From positions 992,001 to 1,056,000 of the forward strand of contig OZ245780.1 of assembly GCA_965227905.1 (NCBI GenBank): a stretch of 64,000 nt of DNA, written 5' to 3'. Below are positions 31,864 through 40,244 of this stretch, piece after piece; the stretch's first letter is position 1; each line of letters opens with the position of its first letter. The notes beneath the pieces are model-generated. The model saw only the letters and a list, made by a program, of their open reading frames with translations. It was not told where the DNA came from and searched no databases. The DNA is from CBDDHT01 sp965227905 (GTDB lineage: Bacteria; Pseudomonadota; Alphaproteobacteria; Rhizobiales; Methyloligellaceae). A program made the translations under genes and the position numbers.

Positions 31864-32312
31864 CGCTTGAAGCCTTCGTGACTGGCTTGAAAATCCAATG
31901 CTTCATAAAAGGCGATGGCTTCTGGGCGCCGCTTGTCGGATGTGAGCTGTACAAGAACGCAGCCCCTATCCTGAGCAAGCGATACGGCATGTTCGACAAG
32001 CTGGCGTCCGAGCCCTAATCCACGCGCTGCTTCGGCGATCCGAACGCCTTCGATCTGAGCACGCGTTCCGCCGGTGTAGGTGAGACCAGGGATGAAAGTG
32101 AGTTGGAGGCAGCCCATGACTTCTGAGCCACGCACAGCAATCAGCAGTTCATTATTCGGGTCGGCATTGATCGCATCGAATGCGGCCTCGTATTGGCTCC
32201 ACTCGGCAGCCGGATCTTCCCGTGTCTGTCCAAGCGGGTCATGGGTCAGGAGGGCGACGATCGCTTTGAGATCTTCGCGCACTGCAGGCCGGAATGCGAT
32301 TGGATCAGTCAT
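31854..32312 (-). CDS. GNAT-family N-acetyltransferase inside the rimM-trmD operon
   Basis: 152 residues from ATG 32312. The acetyl-CoA binding segment is visible in VRIAEAARGLGLGRQLVEHA, followed by VLVQLTSDKRRPEAIAFYEALDF, the usual end of the fold. It overlaps rimM by 8 bases and trmD by 10, so it is translated together with them. In most bacteria rimM is followed directly by trmD; an acetyltransferase placed between them could act on a ribosomal or tRNA-modification partner, but that is inferred only from position. Confidence 0.85.
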   Translation of the reverse strand: MTDPIAFRPAVREDLKAIVALLTHDPLGQTREDPAAEWSQYEAAFDAINADPNNELLIAVRGSEVMGCLQLTFIPGLTYTGGTRAQIEGVRIAEAARGLGLGRQLVEHAVSLAQDRGCVLVQLTSDKRRPEAIAFYEALDFQASHEGFKRWF

Positions 32313-32829
32313 TTTCCAACAGGCCTTCCGGTGGATCGATTGAGAGCGAGCCACCGGCGATATCGATATTTGGCACGACGTCTTCGGTAAATGGAACAAG
32401 GAGAGTCGCGCTTCCATCTACAGGACGGATCTCCAGGAGATCGCCAGCGCCATAGTTTTGCACGCTGACAACTTCGCCAAGCGCGGCACCATTCGTATCG
32501 ATTGCGGCCAGGCCGATCAGGTCCGTGTGGTACCAGACGCCATCATCCTGGTCGGGCAATTGGGATCGATCAACGAAAAGCAAAGTACCTTTGAGCGTTT
32601 CGGCTTGCGTTCGATCTCTGATCCCTTCCAGGCGTGCAACGACACCGCCCTTCACGGGGCGCATTTTCGAGAGTGAGAACCGGCGATCGCCGGCCTCATC
32701 CTCGAGAGGTCCGTAGGCACCAATGTCTTCCGGTGCCTCCGTATAAGTCCTGATACGTAATTCACCACGGATGCCGTGAGCATCCGTGATTTTTCCAAGG
32801 CATATGCGTTTGTCTTCAGACACGCTCAC
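32305..32829 (-). CDS. rimM: 16S rRNA processing protein RimM
   Basis: 174 residues from a GTG start. The N-terminal domain has LGKITDAHGIRGELRI and the PRC-barrel follows (VWYHTDLIGLAAI, GEVVSVQNYGAGDLLEI, LLVPFTEDVVPNIDI). RimM helps mature the 30S head and binds S19. It lies between rpsP (36 bases upstream) and the acetyltransferase gene that overlaps its end. Confidence 0.93.
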   Translation of the reverse strand: MSVSEDKRICLGKITDAHGIRGELRIRTYTEAPEDIGAYGPLEDEAGDRRFSLSKMRPVKGGVVARLEGIRDRTQAETLKGTLLFVDRSQLPDQDDGVWYHTDLIGLAAIDTNGAALGEVVSVQNYGAGDLLEIRPVDGSATLLVPFTEDVVPNIDIAGGSLSIDPPEGLLEND

Positions 32830-32865
32830 CTATACCCGGCGCTCGGGCGCGCCGGGCCAATCCAT

Positions 32866-33261
32866 CTACTCTGCGGATGCTTCTTCCGGCTCGCTGGCTT
32901 CGGCCGCCGCGTCTTCAGCCTTCTTGGCTTCGGCGTCCAAACGCTCTTGCTCGCGGTCCTGACGCTTCTGGCCCCACTGGGCTTTCTGCGGGTTGTTGCG
33001 AGGCTCGCGCTTGAGCATGCCTGCGGCATCCAGGAAACGATGGACCCGGTCTGTCGGGCGGGCGCCGACGGACAGCCAGTGCTGGATACGCTCTTCGTTC
33101 AGCTTGATCCGCTCATCGCTGTCTTTCGGCAGAAGCGGGTCATAGGTGCCGACGCGTTCGATGAAACGGCCATCTCTCGGCGAGCGCGAGTCGGCAATAA
33201 CGATACGGTAGAAGGGACGCTTTTTAGCGCCGCCGCGGGAGAGTCTGATTTTAAGTGCCAT
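32866..33261 (-). CDS. rpsP: Ribosomal protein S16 with acidic C-terminal extension
   Basis: 131 residues; S16 is usually 80-90. Residues 1-82 are S16 (KIRLSRGGAKKRPFYRIVIA, VGTYDPLLPKDS, RIQHWLSVGARPTDRV). The rest is a hydrophilic helix, basic at first (QWGQKRQDREQERLDAEAKK) and then acidic Ala/Glu. Such tails on S16 are common in alphaproteobacteria. It follows ffh by 44 bases in the same operon. Confidence 0.95.
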   Translation of the reverse strand: MALKIRLSRGGAKKRPFYRIVIADSRSPRDGRFIERVGTYDPLLPKDSDERIKLNEERIQHWLSVGARPTDRVHRFLDAAGMLKREPRNNPQKAQWGQKRQDREQERLDAEAKKAEDAAAEASEPEEASAE

Positions 33262-33305
33262 GGGGTATTCGACTTTCTTTGTTGTGTTGAATTTCAGGTG
33301 TTCGA

Positions 33306-34805
33306 CTATTTCTTCTTGCCTCTCGGCAATCCGGGGAAGCCAGGCGGCGTGCCGCCAAGGCCGGGTAAGGTTCCAGGTGGTAGACCGGGAAGTTGCGAGG
33401 GAAGGCCGCCTGGCGGCAGGTCCGGCAAGCTCGTTCCTGGCGGCAATGCGTCGGGCGGAATGTCAGGCATGCCGCCGCCGCCGAAGAGCGCGCCAAGGCC
33501 GCCCTTCTGCTTGCCCATTTTCTTCATCATGTCCGCCATCTGGCGATGCATTTTTAGAAGCTTGTTGATGTCTTGGACCGAAGTGCCGGAACCGGATGCG
33601 ACCCGGCGTTTGCGCGAGGCATTCAGCAGTTTCGGCTGACGCCGCTCGCGCTTGGTCATGGAGGAGATGATGGCTTGTTGATGCTTGATGACGGAGTCAT
33701 CGAGATTTGCGCCGGCCATCTGCTTCTTCATCTTTCCAATGCCTGGCAGCATTGATAGCATTCCGGACATGCCGCCAATCTTCTGCATCTGCGCCAGTTG
33801 ATCGCTCAGGTCCTGCAGATCGAAGGCACCTTTGCGCAATTTCTTGGCGACCGCCTGAGCCTGTTCGGCGTCGATATTCTCTGCAGCCTTTTCGACCAGG
33901 CTGACGACGTCCCCCATGCCGAGGATGCGACTGGCGATACGTTCGGGATGAAAGTCCTCGAGTTCGTCCAGCTTCTCGCCTGTGCCGAGCAGCTTGATGG
34001 GTTTCCCCGTCACCGCGCGCATCGAAAGCGCGGCACCGCCGCGCCCGTCGCCATCAACGCGCGTCAGCACCAGACCGGTAATTCCGATGCGCTCGTCGAA
34101 CGAGCGAGCAAGATTGACGGCGTCCTGACCAGTCAGCGAGTCGGCGACCAATAGGGTTTCATGCGGATGGGCGATGTCACGGATCTCGACCGTTTCGGCC
34201 ATCAACGCCTCATCGATGTGCAGGCGGCCGGCAGTATCCAGCATCACGACGTCGTAGCCGCCGAGGCGAGCCGCTTCCATGGCGCGCCCTGCGATACCGG
34301 CCGGGTCCTGGCCCTCGACAATGGGCAGCGTGGTAATTGACGTCTGTTCACCGAGAACACGCAACTGCTCCTGGGCGGCCGGTCGCCGCGTATCGAGAGA
34401 GGCCATCAAGACCTTGCGTTTGTCGCGCTCGGTTAGTCGCCGTGCGATCTTGGCGCATGTTGTCGTCTTGCCCGAGCCCTGCAGGCCGACCAGCATGATC
34501 GCAACAGGTGCGGGTGCGTTCAAATCGACCGTCTCGGCGTCCGAGCCGAGCATCGCGACCAGCTCGTCATTGACGATCTTGACGACCATCTGACCCGGCG
34601 TGACCGACTTTAACACTTCCTGCCCGATCGCCTTGGCTTTCACCTTCTCAGTGAAGTCGCGCACCACTTCAAGCGCCACATCCGCTTCGAGTAGTGCACG
34701 ACGCACTTCCCGCATGGCTGTCCCGACATCGCTCTCGGAAAGCGCGCCGCGCTTCGTCAAGCCGTCGAGAATGCCGGATAGGCGATCTGAAAGTGTTTCG
34801 AACAT
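33306..34805 (-). CDS. ffh: Signal recognition particle protein Ffh (SRP54)
   Basis: 499 residues. N domain, then the GTPase G domain with GLQGSGKTTTCAK at 107-119, LDTAGRLHIDE and LTRVDGDGRGGAALS, then the Met-rich M domain (about 325-435) that binds signal peptides and the SRP RNA (MTKRERRQPKLLNASRKRR). The last 50 residues are a Pro/Gly/Leu-rich tail of repeated PPG-type turns, longer than in E. coli. With ffs RNA and FtsY, also in this window, it targets membrane proteins. It is the first gene of the operon down to leuC; a copy of the 36-base repeat lies just upstream. Confidence 0.95.
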   Translation of the reverse strand: MFETLSDRLSGILDGLTKRGALSESDVGTAMREVRRALLEADVALEVVRDFTEKVKAKAIGQEVLKSVTPGQMVVKIVNDELVAMLGSDAETVDLNAPAPVAIMLVGLQGSGKTTTCAKIARRLTERDKRKVLMASLDTRRPAAQEQLRVLGEQTSITTLPIVEGQDPAGIAGRAMEAARLGGYDVVMLDTAGRLHIDEALMAETVEIRDIAHPHETLLVADSLTGQDAVNLARSFDERIGITGLVLTRVDGDGRGGAALSMRAVTGKPIKLLGTGEKLDELEDFHPERIASRILGMGDVVSLVEKAAENIDAEQAQAVAKKLRKGAFDLQDLSDQLAQMQKIGGMSGMLSMLPGIGKMKKQMAGANLDDSVIKHQQAIISSMTKRERRQPKLLNASRKRRVASGSGTSVQDINKLLKMHRQMADMMKKMGKQKGGLGALFGGGGMPDIPPDALPPGTSLPDLPPGGLPSQLPGLPPGTLPGLGGTPPGFPGLPRGKKK

Positions 34806-34811
34806 TTTTAG

Positions 34812-34847
34812 TTTCCCTGTCGGGCCATAGGCCCTCCACGCCTCTTG
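34812..34847. repeat. 36-base dispersed repeat, copy 2
   Basis: 33 of 36 positions match 21123-21158. The core CGGGCCATAGGCCC is a near-palindrome. This copy lies in the 49-base gap between the ffh start and the upstream unknown gene, so it would be transcribed in the ffh leader. Confidence 0.75.
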
Positions 34848-34854
34848 GATTTGT

Positions 34855-35124
34855 CTACTTCGTTGCCTTCGTGCTTTTCGTCTTGCGTGGCTTGTCAGCC
34901 GGTTTCGCTGTCTGCTCTGGTGGGTAGTATTCCGCTAGGAAATCATTGAAAACCTTCTTCAGTTTCCTATCGTTCGCATAGGCATCCAGATTTTCCAGGA
35001 GGACCGTCAGCAGGTAGTTGTTGCCGAGGCCGTAATCGGCGTTGAGTGCTCTCAGCCGCGCATAGGCTTCCTCTGTCATTGCGGCATTGAATCGCTTGGG
35101 TAGAGGGAGCCGCTTCTTGGTCAT
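34855..35124 (-). CDS. Hypothetical basic protein
   Basis: 89 residues from ATG 35124; a TTG start 10 codons earlier would overlap the upstream gene. The pattern LPKRFNAAMTEEAYARLRALNADYGLGNNYLL resembles a ribbon-helix-helix-like start with two helices, suggesting DNA binding, but this is weak. The C-terminus is Lys/Thr-rich (KPADKPRKTKSTKATK). It lies 10 bases after the small Cys-rich gene and just before ffh on the same strand. Confidence 0.6.
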   Translation of the reverse strand: MTKKRLPLPKRFNAAMTEEAYARLRALNADYGLGNNYLLTVLLENLDAYANDRKLKKVFNDFLAEYYPPEQTAKPADKPRKTKSTKATK

Positions 35125-35134
35125 GACGTCTTTC

Positions 35135-35323
35135 TCAGTCTTTGCCTTGTCCAATTATCGTGTCGAAGTGGGCAGCAGCGCTTTCGAACTTGTCGCGGCA
35201 GCCAGTGTTGCAAAAGCCAACGACTTTGCCGCGATATTGCGTCAGCGAATCCGCGCTCACTGGTTTGCCTGACCAGGGACAGGTTTCGTTGACGCAGTCT
35301 TCGATCTTCAGTGGACGATCCAT
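35135..35323 (-). CDS. Small Cys-rich (YHS/TRASH-like) metal-binding protein
   Basis: 62 residues. Motifs ETCPWSGKPVSADSL and GFCNTGCRDKFESA give four Cys (positions 10, 15, 38 and 42) arranged like the YHS/TRASH zinc-binding fold. Similar small proteins in Hyphomicrobiales are sometimes labelled glutathione S-transferase, which this one is not. Function is unknown; metal sensing or delivery is possible. It is upstream of a small basic-protein gene and ffh, same strand. Confidence 0.7.
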   Translation of the reverse strand: MDRPLKIEDCVNETCPWSGKPVSADSLTQYRGKVVGFCNTGCRDKFESAAAHFDTIIGQGKD

Positions 35324-35607
35324 CTCAATCCATCCATCACATTAAAGGCCCAACGCAAAACACACCCGTGGGCGAAACCTCGCTGACGGGTGTTGACCTT
35401 CTGCCTCTGTGGGCAGATCGGCGGCTCGGAAAACGGGCCATTTTAGAATTCGGCGCGATTCTGGTGGAAGCTTGGGATTAAGTCAAGCCGGCAAGAGTTG
35501 TCATAAGAGTTTCAAACGACTGCATAGAGATTGGTGGTCGATGCCTTCTGCAAACGACGATAGTCTCGGTCAGACGTCAACGACCGCCGAAATGGAGGCA
35601 ACGAGAA

Positions 35608-36576
35608 ATGGCATACAGAGTTGCATTCATCGGCCTTGGAGTGATGGGCCATCGCATGTTGCGAAACATGCAAGGCCATGAGGCTTTCAATCTCCATTTG
35701 GGATGGGATCCAAGCGCAGAGGCGTGCAGAGTCGCAAAAGGGGCGTTTGCCGATCTGACCATTGGCGGCAGTGCCCAGGCGATCATTTCGGACGACGAAA
35801 CGGATATCGTCTACATCGCGTGCCCGCCGCTCTGGCATCGCGACTATGTCTCGATGGCCATTGCGGCGGGGAAACCGGTCTTTTGCGAGAAACCGCTTGG
35901 CGTCGATATCGCGGATAGTCGCGCCATGGTTGAGGAAATCGAGGCGGCAGGCCTGATCAACGCTGTGAATTTTCCGTTCGCGAGAGGTATTGCCGCGGAT
36001 TTCGTCAAAATCGAGCTTGCGGCAGGTGCTCTCGGAAAGGTCGAAGGCGTCGACCTCAGATTGCACTTCTCACAATGGCCGCGCGATTGGCAGATCGATG
36101 CTGCAGAGTGGCTAGCCGGCCGCGAGCAGGGTGGTTTTGTCCGGGAGGTTGTGTCCCATTTTGTCTTCCTGACAGAGCGATTGTTCGGTCGGGCGAAGCT
36201 GGTTTCGTCGAATGCTGGCTATCCAGGCGGACCTGACGGCACCGAATCTGAAGTCAATCTCATGGCGACGCTTCGTTGTGCCGACACGCCAGTGACAATC
36301 GCAGGCACTGTCGGCGGTCGGGGGCCTGACCTGGTCGAGTACACGGTTTGGGGATCGCGTCGGTCCTACCGTCTGTTTGACTGGAACCGCCTCATGTCGA
36401 GCGACGGCGGTCCCTGGCGTGAAGCCCTCGCCCATGTGGAAGACCCGCGCGAAGACGGTTACCGGCGCATGCTCGACAATTTCGCCAACCAGATGAGTGA
36501 CGAGCCGCACACGATGGCAAGTTTTCGTGAAGCCCTCTGTGTCCAGGAACTGATCGAAGCTATGCTTAAAGGCTGA
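35608..36576 (+). CDS. Gfo/Idh/MocA-family oxidoreductase
   Basis: 322 residues. The NAD(P)-binding fold starts at once (VAFIGLGVMGHRML), and VFCEKPLGVDIADS carries the Glu-Lys-Pro motif of the family. The C-terminal alpha/beta domain is present (GGFVREVVSHFVFL holds the usual catalytic-region His). Members oxidise or isomerise sugars and related alcohols; the substrate here is unknown. ATG 35608 has GGAGG before it. The flavin-binding protein gene follows after 41 bases and may be co-transcribed. Confidence 0.85.
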   Translation: MAYRVAFIGLGVMGHRMLRNMQGHEAFNLHLGWDPSAEACRVAKGAFADLTIGGSAQAIISDDETDIVYIACPPLWHRDYVSMAIAAGKPVFCEKPLGVDIADSRAMVEEIEAAGLINAVNFPFARGIAADFVKIELAAGALGKVEGVDLRLHFSQWPRDWQIDAAEWLAGREQGGFVREVVSHFVFLTERLFGRAKLVSSNAGYPGGPDGTESEVNLMATLRCADTPVTIAGTVGGRGPDLVEYTVWGSRRSYRLFDWNRLMSSDGGPWREALAHVEDPREDGYRRMLDNFANQMSDEPHTMASFREALCVQELIEAMLKG

Positions 36577-36617
36577 AGGTCTTCCCAAAAAACACTTCCG
36601 ACCACCGGAGATTTCTA

Positions 36618-37226
36618 ATGCGCCAGCAGTATCGGGACATCGCGTTCACGGAAACCGTGATGGGAGTACAAGAGGCGCTCGGTACGCGCGACTTCGTTGA
36701 AGGACGCGGCCTTGGTGTCGATTCAAGCGAAGGATTGGGCCCGAACGAGTCTGCCTTCCTGCAGACGCGGGACAGCTTTTATATGGCTAGCGTCAGTGAA
36801 ACCGGCTGGCCCTATGTCCAGCACCGCGGCGGTCCGCGAGGCTTCGTACGCATTCTGGATGAAATGACGATTGGATTCGCGGACTATACCGGCAATCGCC
36901 AATACATTAGCGTCGGTAATCTGATGCGGGATGACCGAGTGTCGCTGATCTTCATGGATTACGCCAACAGAGCCCGACTGAAATTCTACGGGCGGGTCAA
37001 GCTCATCGATGCGGACGATATGGAGACGCTTGAGAAGTTGGTCGTAACCGACTACCGGGCACGGATCGAACGCGGGTTCGTAATCGCGGTGGAGGCTTTC
37101 GATTGGAATTGCCCGCAGCATATAGTGCCGCGATTTACCGTCGAAGAGATCCAACCGGCCATTACCCAATTGAAGCAAAAGATCGCCGAACTCGAGGCTG
37201 CGCTCGCGGAAGCTAGGGGTTCGTGA
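36618..37226 (+). CDS. Pyridoxamine 5'-phosphate oxidase-like flavin-binding protein
   Basis: 202 residues with the split beta-barrel of the family: FYMASVSETGWPYVQHRGGPRGFV, FADYTGNRQYISVGNL and RARLKFYGRVKLI are the FMN-contacting strands. The family includes enzymes that reduce or oxidise small molecules and heme-degrading proteins; the real substrate is unknown. The C-terminal end is coiled coil (LKQKIAELEAALAEA). It follows the Gfo/Idh gene on the same strand. Confidence 0.85.
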   Translation: MRQQYRDIAFTETVMGVQEALGTRDFVEGRGLGVDSSEGLGPNESAFLQTRDSFYMASVSETGWPYVQHRGGPRGFVRILDEMTIGFADYTGNRQYISVGNLMRDDRVSLIFMDYANRARLKFYGRVKLIDADDMETLEKLVVTDYRARIERGFVIAVEAFDWNCPQHIVPRFTVEEIQPAITQLKQKIAELEAALAEARGS

Positions 37227-37297
37227 GTTCGTTTTCTATTGCTGAGACCAATTACCTTAGGCTGGTTCGTATCGGAATGCGGCTTATCCTCGCTGCC

Positions 37298-37510
37298 CTA
37301 GTCGTCGGCAGGTGCGCGCTGATGGCGGGTGTTGCGGTCCTCTGAAACCCGGCTTCGCTGCTCGTTCTCACTATCGCAATCCTGATAGAAGCGGTGACTG
37401 AACAAATGTACGACGCCCTTTTCCTCGAACCCATTGCTCCGCCGCAAGGCTGTCTCGTCCGCGTTTTGGGCTTTGGCGACCCGCTCCTTAATTGGACCAA
37501 ATTCGTACAT
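37298..37510 (-). CDS. Possible small protein
   Basis: 70 residues from ATG 37510 with an AGGGAG site 7 bases upstream. The product (MYEFGPIKERVAKAQNADE at the start) is hydrophilic and charged, with no signal peptide, membrane segment or known family. The good ribosome site is the main support. The last 20 residues are low in hydrophobic residues, so this may be a chance frame. Confidence 0.35.
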   Translation of the reverse strand: MYEFGPIKERVAKAQNADETALRRSNGFEEKGVVHLFSHRFYQDCDSENEQRSRVSEDRNTRHQRAPADD

Positions 37511-38099
37511 TCGCCACTCCCTGTTCTGAGGGTACGCGGCCGCCTTTGACGGCCTTCTTTTAACCATATGCGGTCGGAAGTGGCTGGTTAAAAGCGCACG
37601 GACACGGCCATGTGAAGCAATGTGTTTGAATAATACCGACGGCAATCGCCCATATGCTGTCCGAAACTGCTGAGCCGCATCACAGATCGCTCGTCTCTAA
37701 CGTTTTTTGCCATCCGGTGCAGTGCGCACCATGTTTGCTGCCTTGATTGAATCTGCAGATTGGATTGAGCAAACCTATTTGTGGCGTTGTTCGAAGGTTG
37801 ACGTTCTGAGTTTGGTCGCGACCACATTAAGATAAAGTTGGGGGCGTTCGTCATAACCTGTGTTTATCGATAGTTATATCTAGTAATTATAATGACGTGT
37901 AAGTCGTAAGAATTTTGACGCAATATAATTGTGCCATTATTGCAACATTGGTGATCTTAGTTGTTTTAAAATCGTCTCTTGTGATTTGACGAATCCATTC
38001 TTCATCGACCTATCTGGGGTTCGAATACGATCTACCTATTGATCAGTAGACGTTGGGTTTTTGAACCAAGACCGACGTTGCCAGACAGGGAAACGAACA
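37511..38099. other. A+T-rich upstream region of the porin gene
   Basis: 589 bases, strongly A+T rich from about 37850 to 38040. A possible promoter is TTGACG at 37915-37920 with a weak TATTGC at 37938-37943 (17-base spacer), which would give a leader of about 150 bases. No gene was recognised. Confidence 0.4.
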
Positions 38100-39482
38100 A
38101 TGAGGATAATCGCATCCATCGCAGGATTGCTTTTCGCAGGGGCCCTTTTCATCTCGCCTGCGGCGGCCGCAGATCTCGGGGGAGACTGTTGTGCCGATCT
38201 TGAAGAGCGCGTTGCTGAGCTAGAGGCAACGACGGTCCGCAAGGGCAATCGCAAGGTCACCGTCAAACTTTCGGGTCAGGTCAACAGGGTCTTGGTCATT
38301 TGGGATGACGGCGAAGACACGGACGCAACCATCACAGACAATACGGAAAGCTCGACGCGTTTCCGTTTCACGGGTTCTGCGAAGTTCAAGCCTGGTTGGT
38401 CTGCTGGTTTCAATCTTGAGGTTGAGGTCGAAAGTGCTCGTTCGGTCAACGTCGACCAAGTCTCAGACGATGACAATACCGAGAACGCCGACGGACTCCT
38501 CGAAGGCCGCAAGATGGCTGTGTTCTTGAAGAACGACCGCCTCGGTACCTTGTGGATGGGTCGTTGGTCGCCTGCCACGGACGATATCAAACTGCACAAC
38601 ATCGCCGGCGTACCGTCCAACGATGCGACATTTGAAACCGGCGCAGGCTTCTTTAACCGGCTTTCCGGTGTGGCAGGCACGGGAGGTCTGATCAACCTCA
38701 CGCTTGGCCAGTTGACACCGAATGGCGATACCCGCCGTTCCAATGTCATTCGCTATGATTCACCGTCTCTCGCAGGCTTCGTTTTCTCTGCGGCTTGGGG
38801 TGAAGACGATCTCGCCGATATCGCGATCCGCTATAAGAAGGAGTGGAACTCGATCAAGGTTGTCGGCGGCATCGGTTATCTTTGGGATACCGATGAGGAT
38901 GAAGACACCAATAATGTTGGTTGTGGCCCCGCCGGTGCTCAGGCAAATGGTTTTGCAGCCGGACCGTGTCGCGCAATTGAAACAGATTTGGAGCGACTGG
39001 CGGGCTCGATCTCTTTCATGCATACCCCGACAGGTCTCTATACCTATTTCGGTGCGCATCGAGACCAGTTTAACAACCAGTTTGCCCCGACAGCGCTTTC
39101 CGGCGTGACAACGCGTCCGGACGCCACACACTGGTATATCCAGGCCGGTATCAAGCGCCGCTTGTTGTTCCGGGAACTTGGCGCCACGACGATCTATGGC
39201 GAGTATCAGGAAGGCGACGATGGTGCTGTCGGCGTCACGCTGACCAATCTCGGCGTAGCGGGCAACTCATTCGAAATCGTCGATACAGAGATGCAAGCCT
39301 GGGGCTTCGGCCTGGTTCAGGACATCGACAAGGCGGCCATGCAGCTGTGGACGAGTTTCCACCACTTCGATCCTTCGGTGCAGGGCATTTCGTCCGGACA
39401 GACAAACCAGAACTTCCAGACCGGAAGTCTGGATCTCGAAGAGCAGTTCCAGATCCAGGTCGGCGCCAAGCTCCGATTCTGA
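38100..39482 (+). CDS. Outer-membrane porin, rhizobial type
   Basis: 460 residues from ATG 38100 (GGGAAACG upstream). A signal peptide ends near ISPAAAADL at about 25, a Cys pair (GGDCCADLEERV) and a short coiled coil follow, then VTVKLSGQVNRVLVIWDDG opens the beta-barrel. Alternating hydrophobic residues continue to the C-terminal strand, which ends in the aromatic Phe (QIQVGAKLRF) needed by the outer-membrane assembly machine. It makes a general diffusion channel, probably a trimer. It has its own terminator and a long A+T-rich upstream region. Confidence 0.9.
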   Translation: MRIIASIAGLLFAGALFISPAAAADLGGDCCADLEERVAELEATTVRKGNRKVTVKLSGQVNRVLVIWDDGEDTDATITDNTESSTRFRFTGSAKFKPGWSAGFNLEVEVESARSVNVDQVSDDDNTENADGLLEGRKMAVFLKNDRLGTLWMGRWSPATDDIKLHNIAGVPSNDATFETGAGFFNRLSGVAGTGGLINLTLGQLTPNGDTRRSNVIRYDSPSLAGFVFSAAWGEDDLADIAIRYKKEWNSIKVVGGIGYLWDTDEDEDTNNVGCGPAGAQANGFAAGPCRAIETDLERLAGSISFMHTPTGLYTYFGAHRDQFNNQFAPTALSGVTTRPDATHWYIQAGIKRRLLFRELGATTIYGEYQEGDDGAVGVTLTNLGVAGNSFEIVDTEMQAWGFGLVQDIDKAAMQLWTSFHHFDPSVQGISSGQTNQNFQTGSLDLEEQFQIQVGAKLRF

Positions 39483-39517
39483 CTCCGATAACCAACTTAT
39501 GATCCCCTTCCATCCTG

Positions 39518-39549
39518 AAACTGTCGGCCTTCGGGTCGGCAGTTTTTTT
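39518..39549 (+). terminator. Rho-independent terminator of the porin gene
   Basis: AAACTGTCGGCC and GGTCGGCAGTTT form a 12-pair hairpin (two G-T wobbles) around a short loop, and the stem runs into TTTTTTT at 39543-39549. It lies 35 bases after the porin stop. Confidence 0.85.
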
Positions 39550-39683
39550 GATGCAAACACGACATAGAGCGCCTTTGCTTCTACAGGGTCGGAAATGGCT
39601 CCAGCAGCGAGAACAGGAAACAATCGGAGACCATCGGGCGACGGTGAGCTGGCTCATGGATCTCAGCTAGAGAATGCAGCGGT

Positions 39684-40244
39684 TCAGCCCACTAAGTCTT
39701 TGAAGAATACATAGCGGCGAATGCCTCCGCCGATTGTTTTATGAGAGGCATCCTCAGCGACATATTCGGTTTCTCCACCGAATCCCGATCTGCGGTATAG
39801 GCCGAGCGCAGCCTCCTGAAGTTCGGAGGTGCTGAGTTCCATGCGCCGATAGCCTGCTTCGGCCGCAACGGTTTCTGCATGCGTGAGCATCCTGCGCGCA
39901 AGACCCTGGCGCCGGATATCCGGGTCCACATACATGCGCCTGAGTTCAACGACGCCCTCTCGCAATCGTTCCAGACCGTACATGCCGACCAGTTCGCCGT
40001 CCCTCTCGGCGATCCAAAAACTGTTGCCGGTTGCGGTGTCGTAGAACCGGTCGATTTGCCCGATCTCTTCGTCGATCGAGCGCACGATATAGGCTTCGAA
40101 AGCGTCGCTTGTTTCGGGCGTCGAGAGTTCGCGGTTGATCCTCGTAAACAGCGCGACCACGGCCGACCGGTCGTCTTTGCGATACGGCCTTATCACGACG
40201 GCAGGACCGATTGTCGTTTCGCTATGCTTTCGAACGTCGCCCAT
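39684..40244 (-). CDS. GNAT-family N-acetyltransferase
   Basis: 186 residues. VIRPYRKDDRSAVVALF starts the fold and VVELRRMYVDPDIRRQGLARRML is the acetyl-CoA binding loop, followed by RMELSTSELQEAALGLYRRSGF. The substrate is unknown. Its start lies inside the end of the FNT channel gene (23-base overlap), so the two are expressed together and the acetyltransferase is translated from within that transcript. Confidence 0.85.
   Translation of the reverse strand: MGDVRKHSETTIGPAVVIRPYRKDDRSAVVALFTRINRELSTPETSDAFEAYIVRSIDEEIGQIDRFYDTATGNSFWIAERDGELVGMYGLERLREGVVELRRMYVDPDIRRQGLARRMLTHAETVAAEAGYRRMELSTSELQEAALGLYRRSGFGGETEYVAEDASHKTIGGGIRRYVFFKDLVG

Noticed and set aside
35135..35323. Glutathione S-transferase
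   Set aside because: At 62 residues it is far too short; the Cys pattern points to a small zinc-binding fold.
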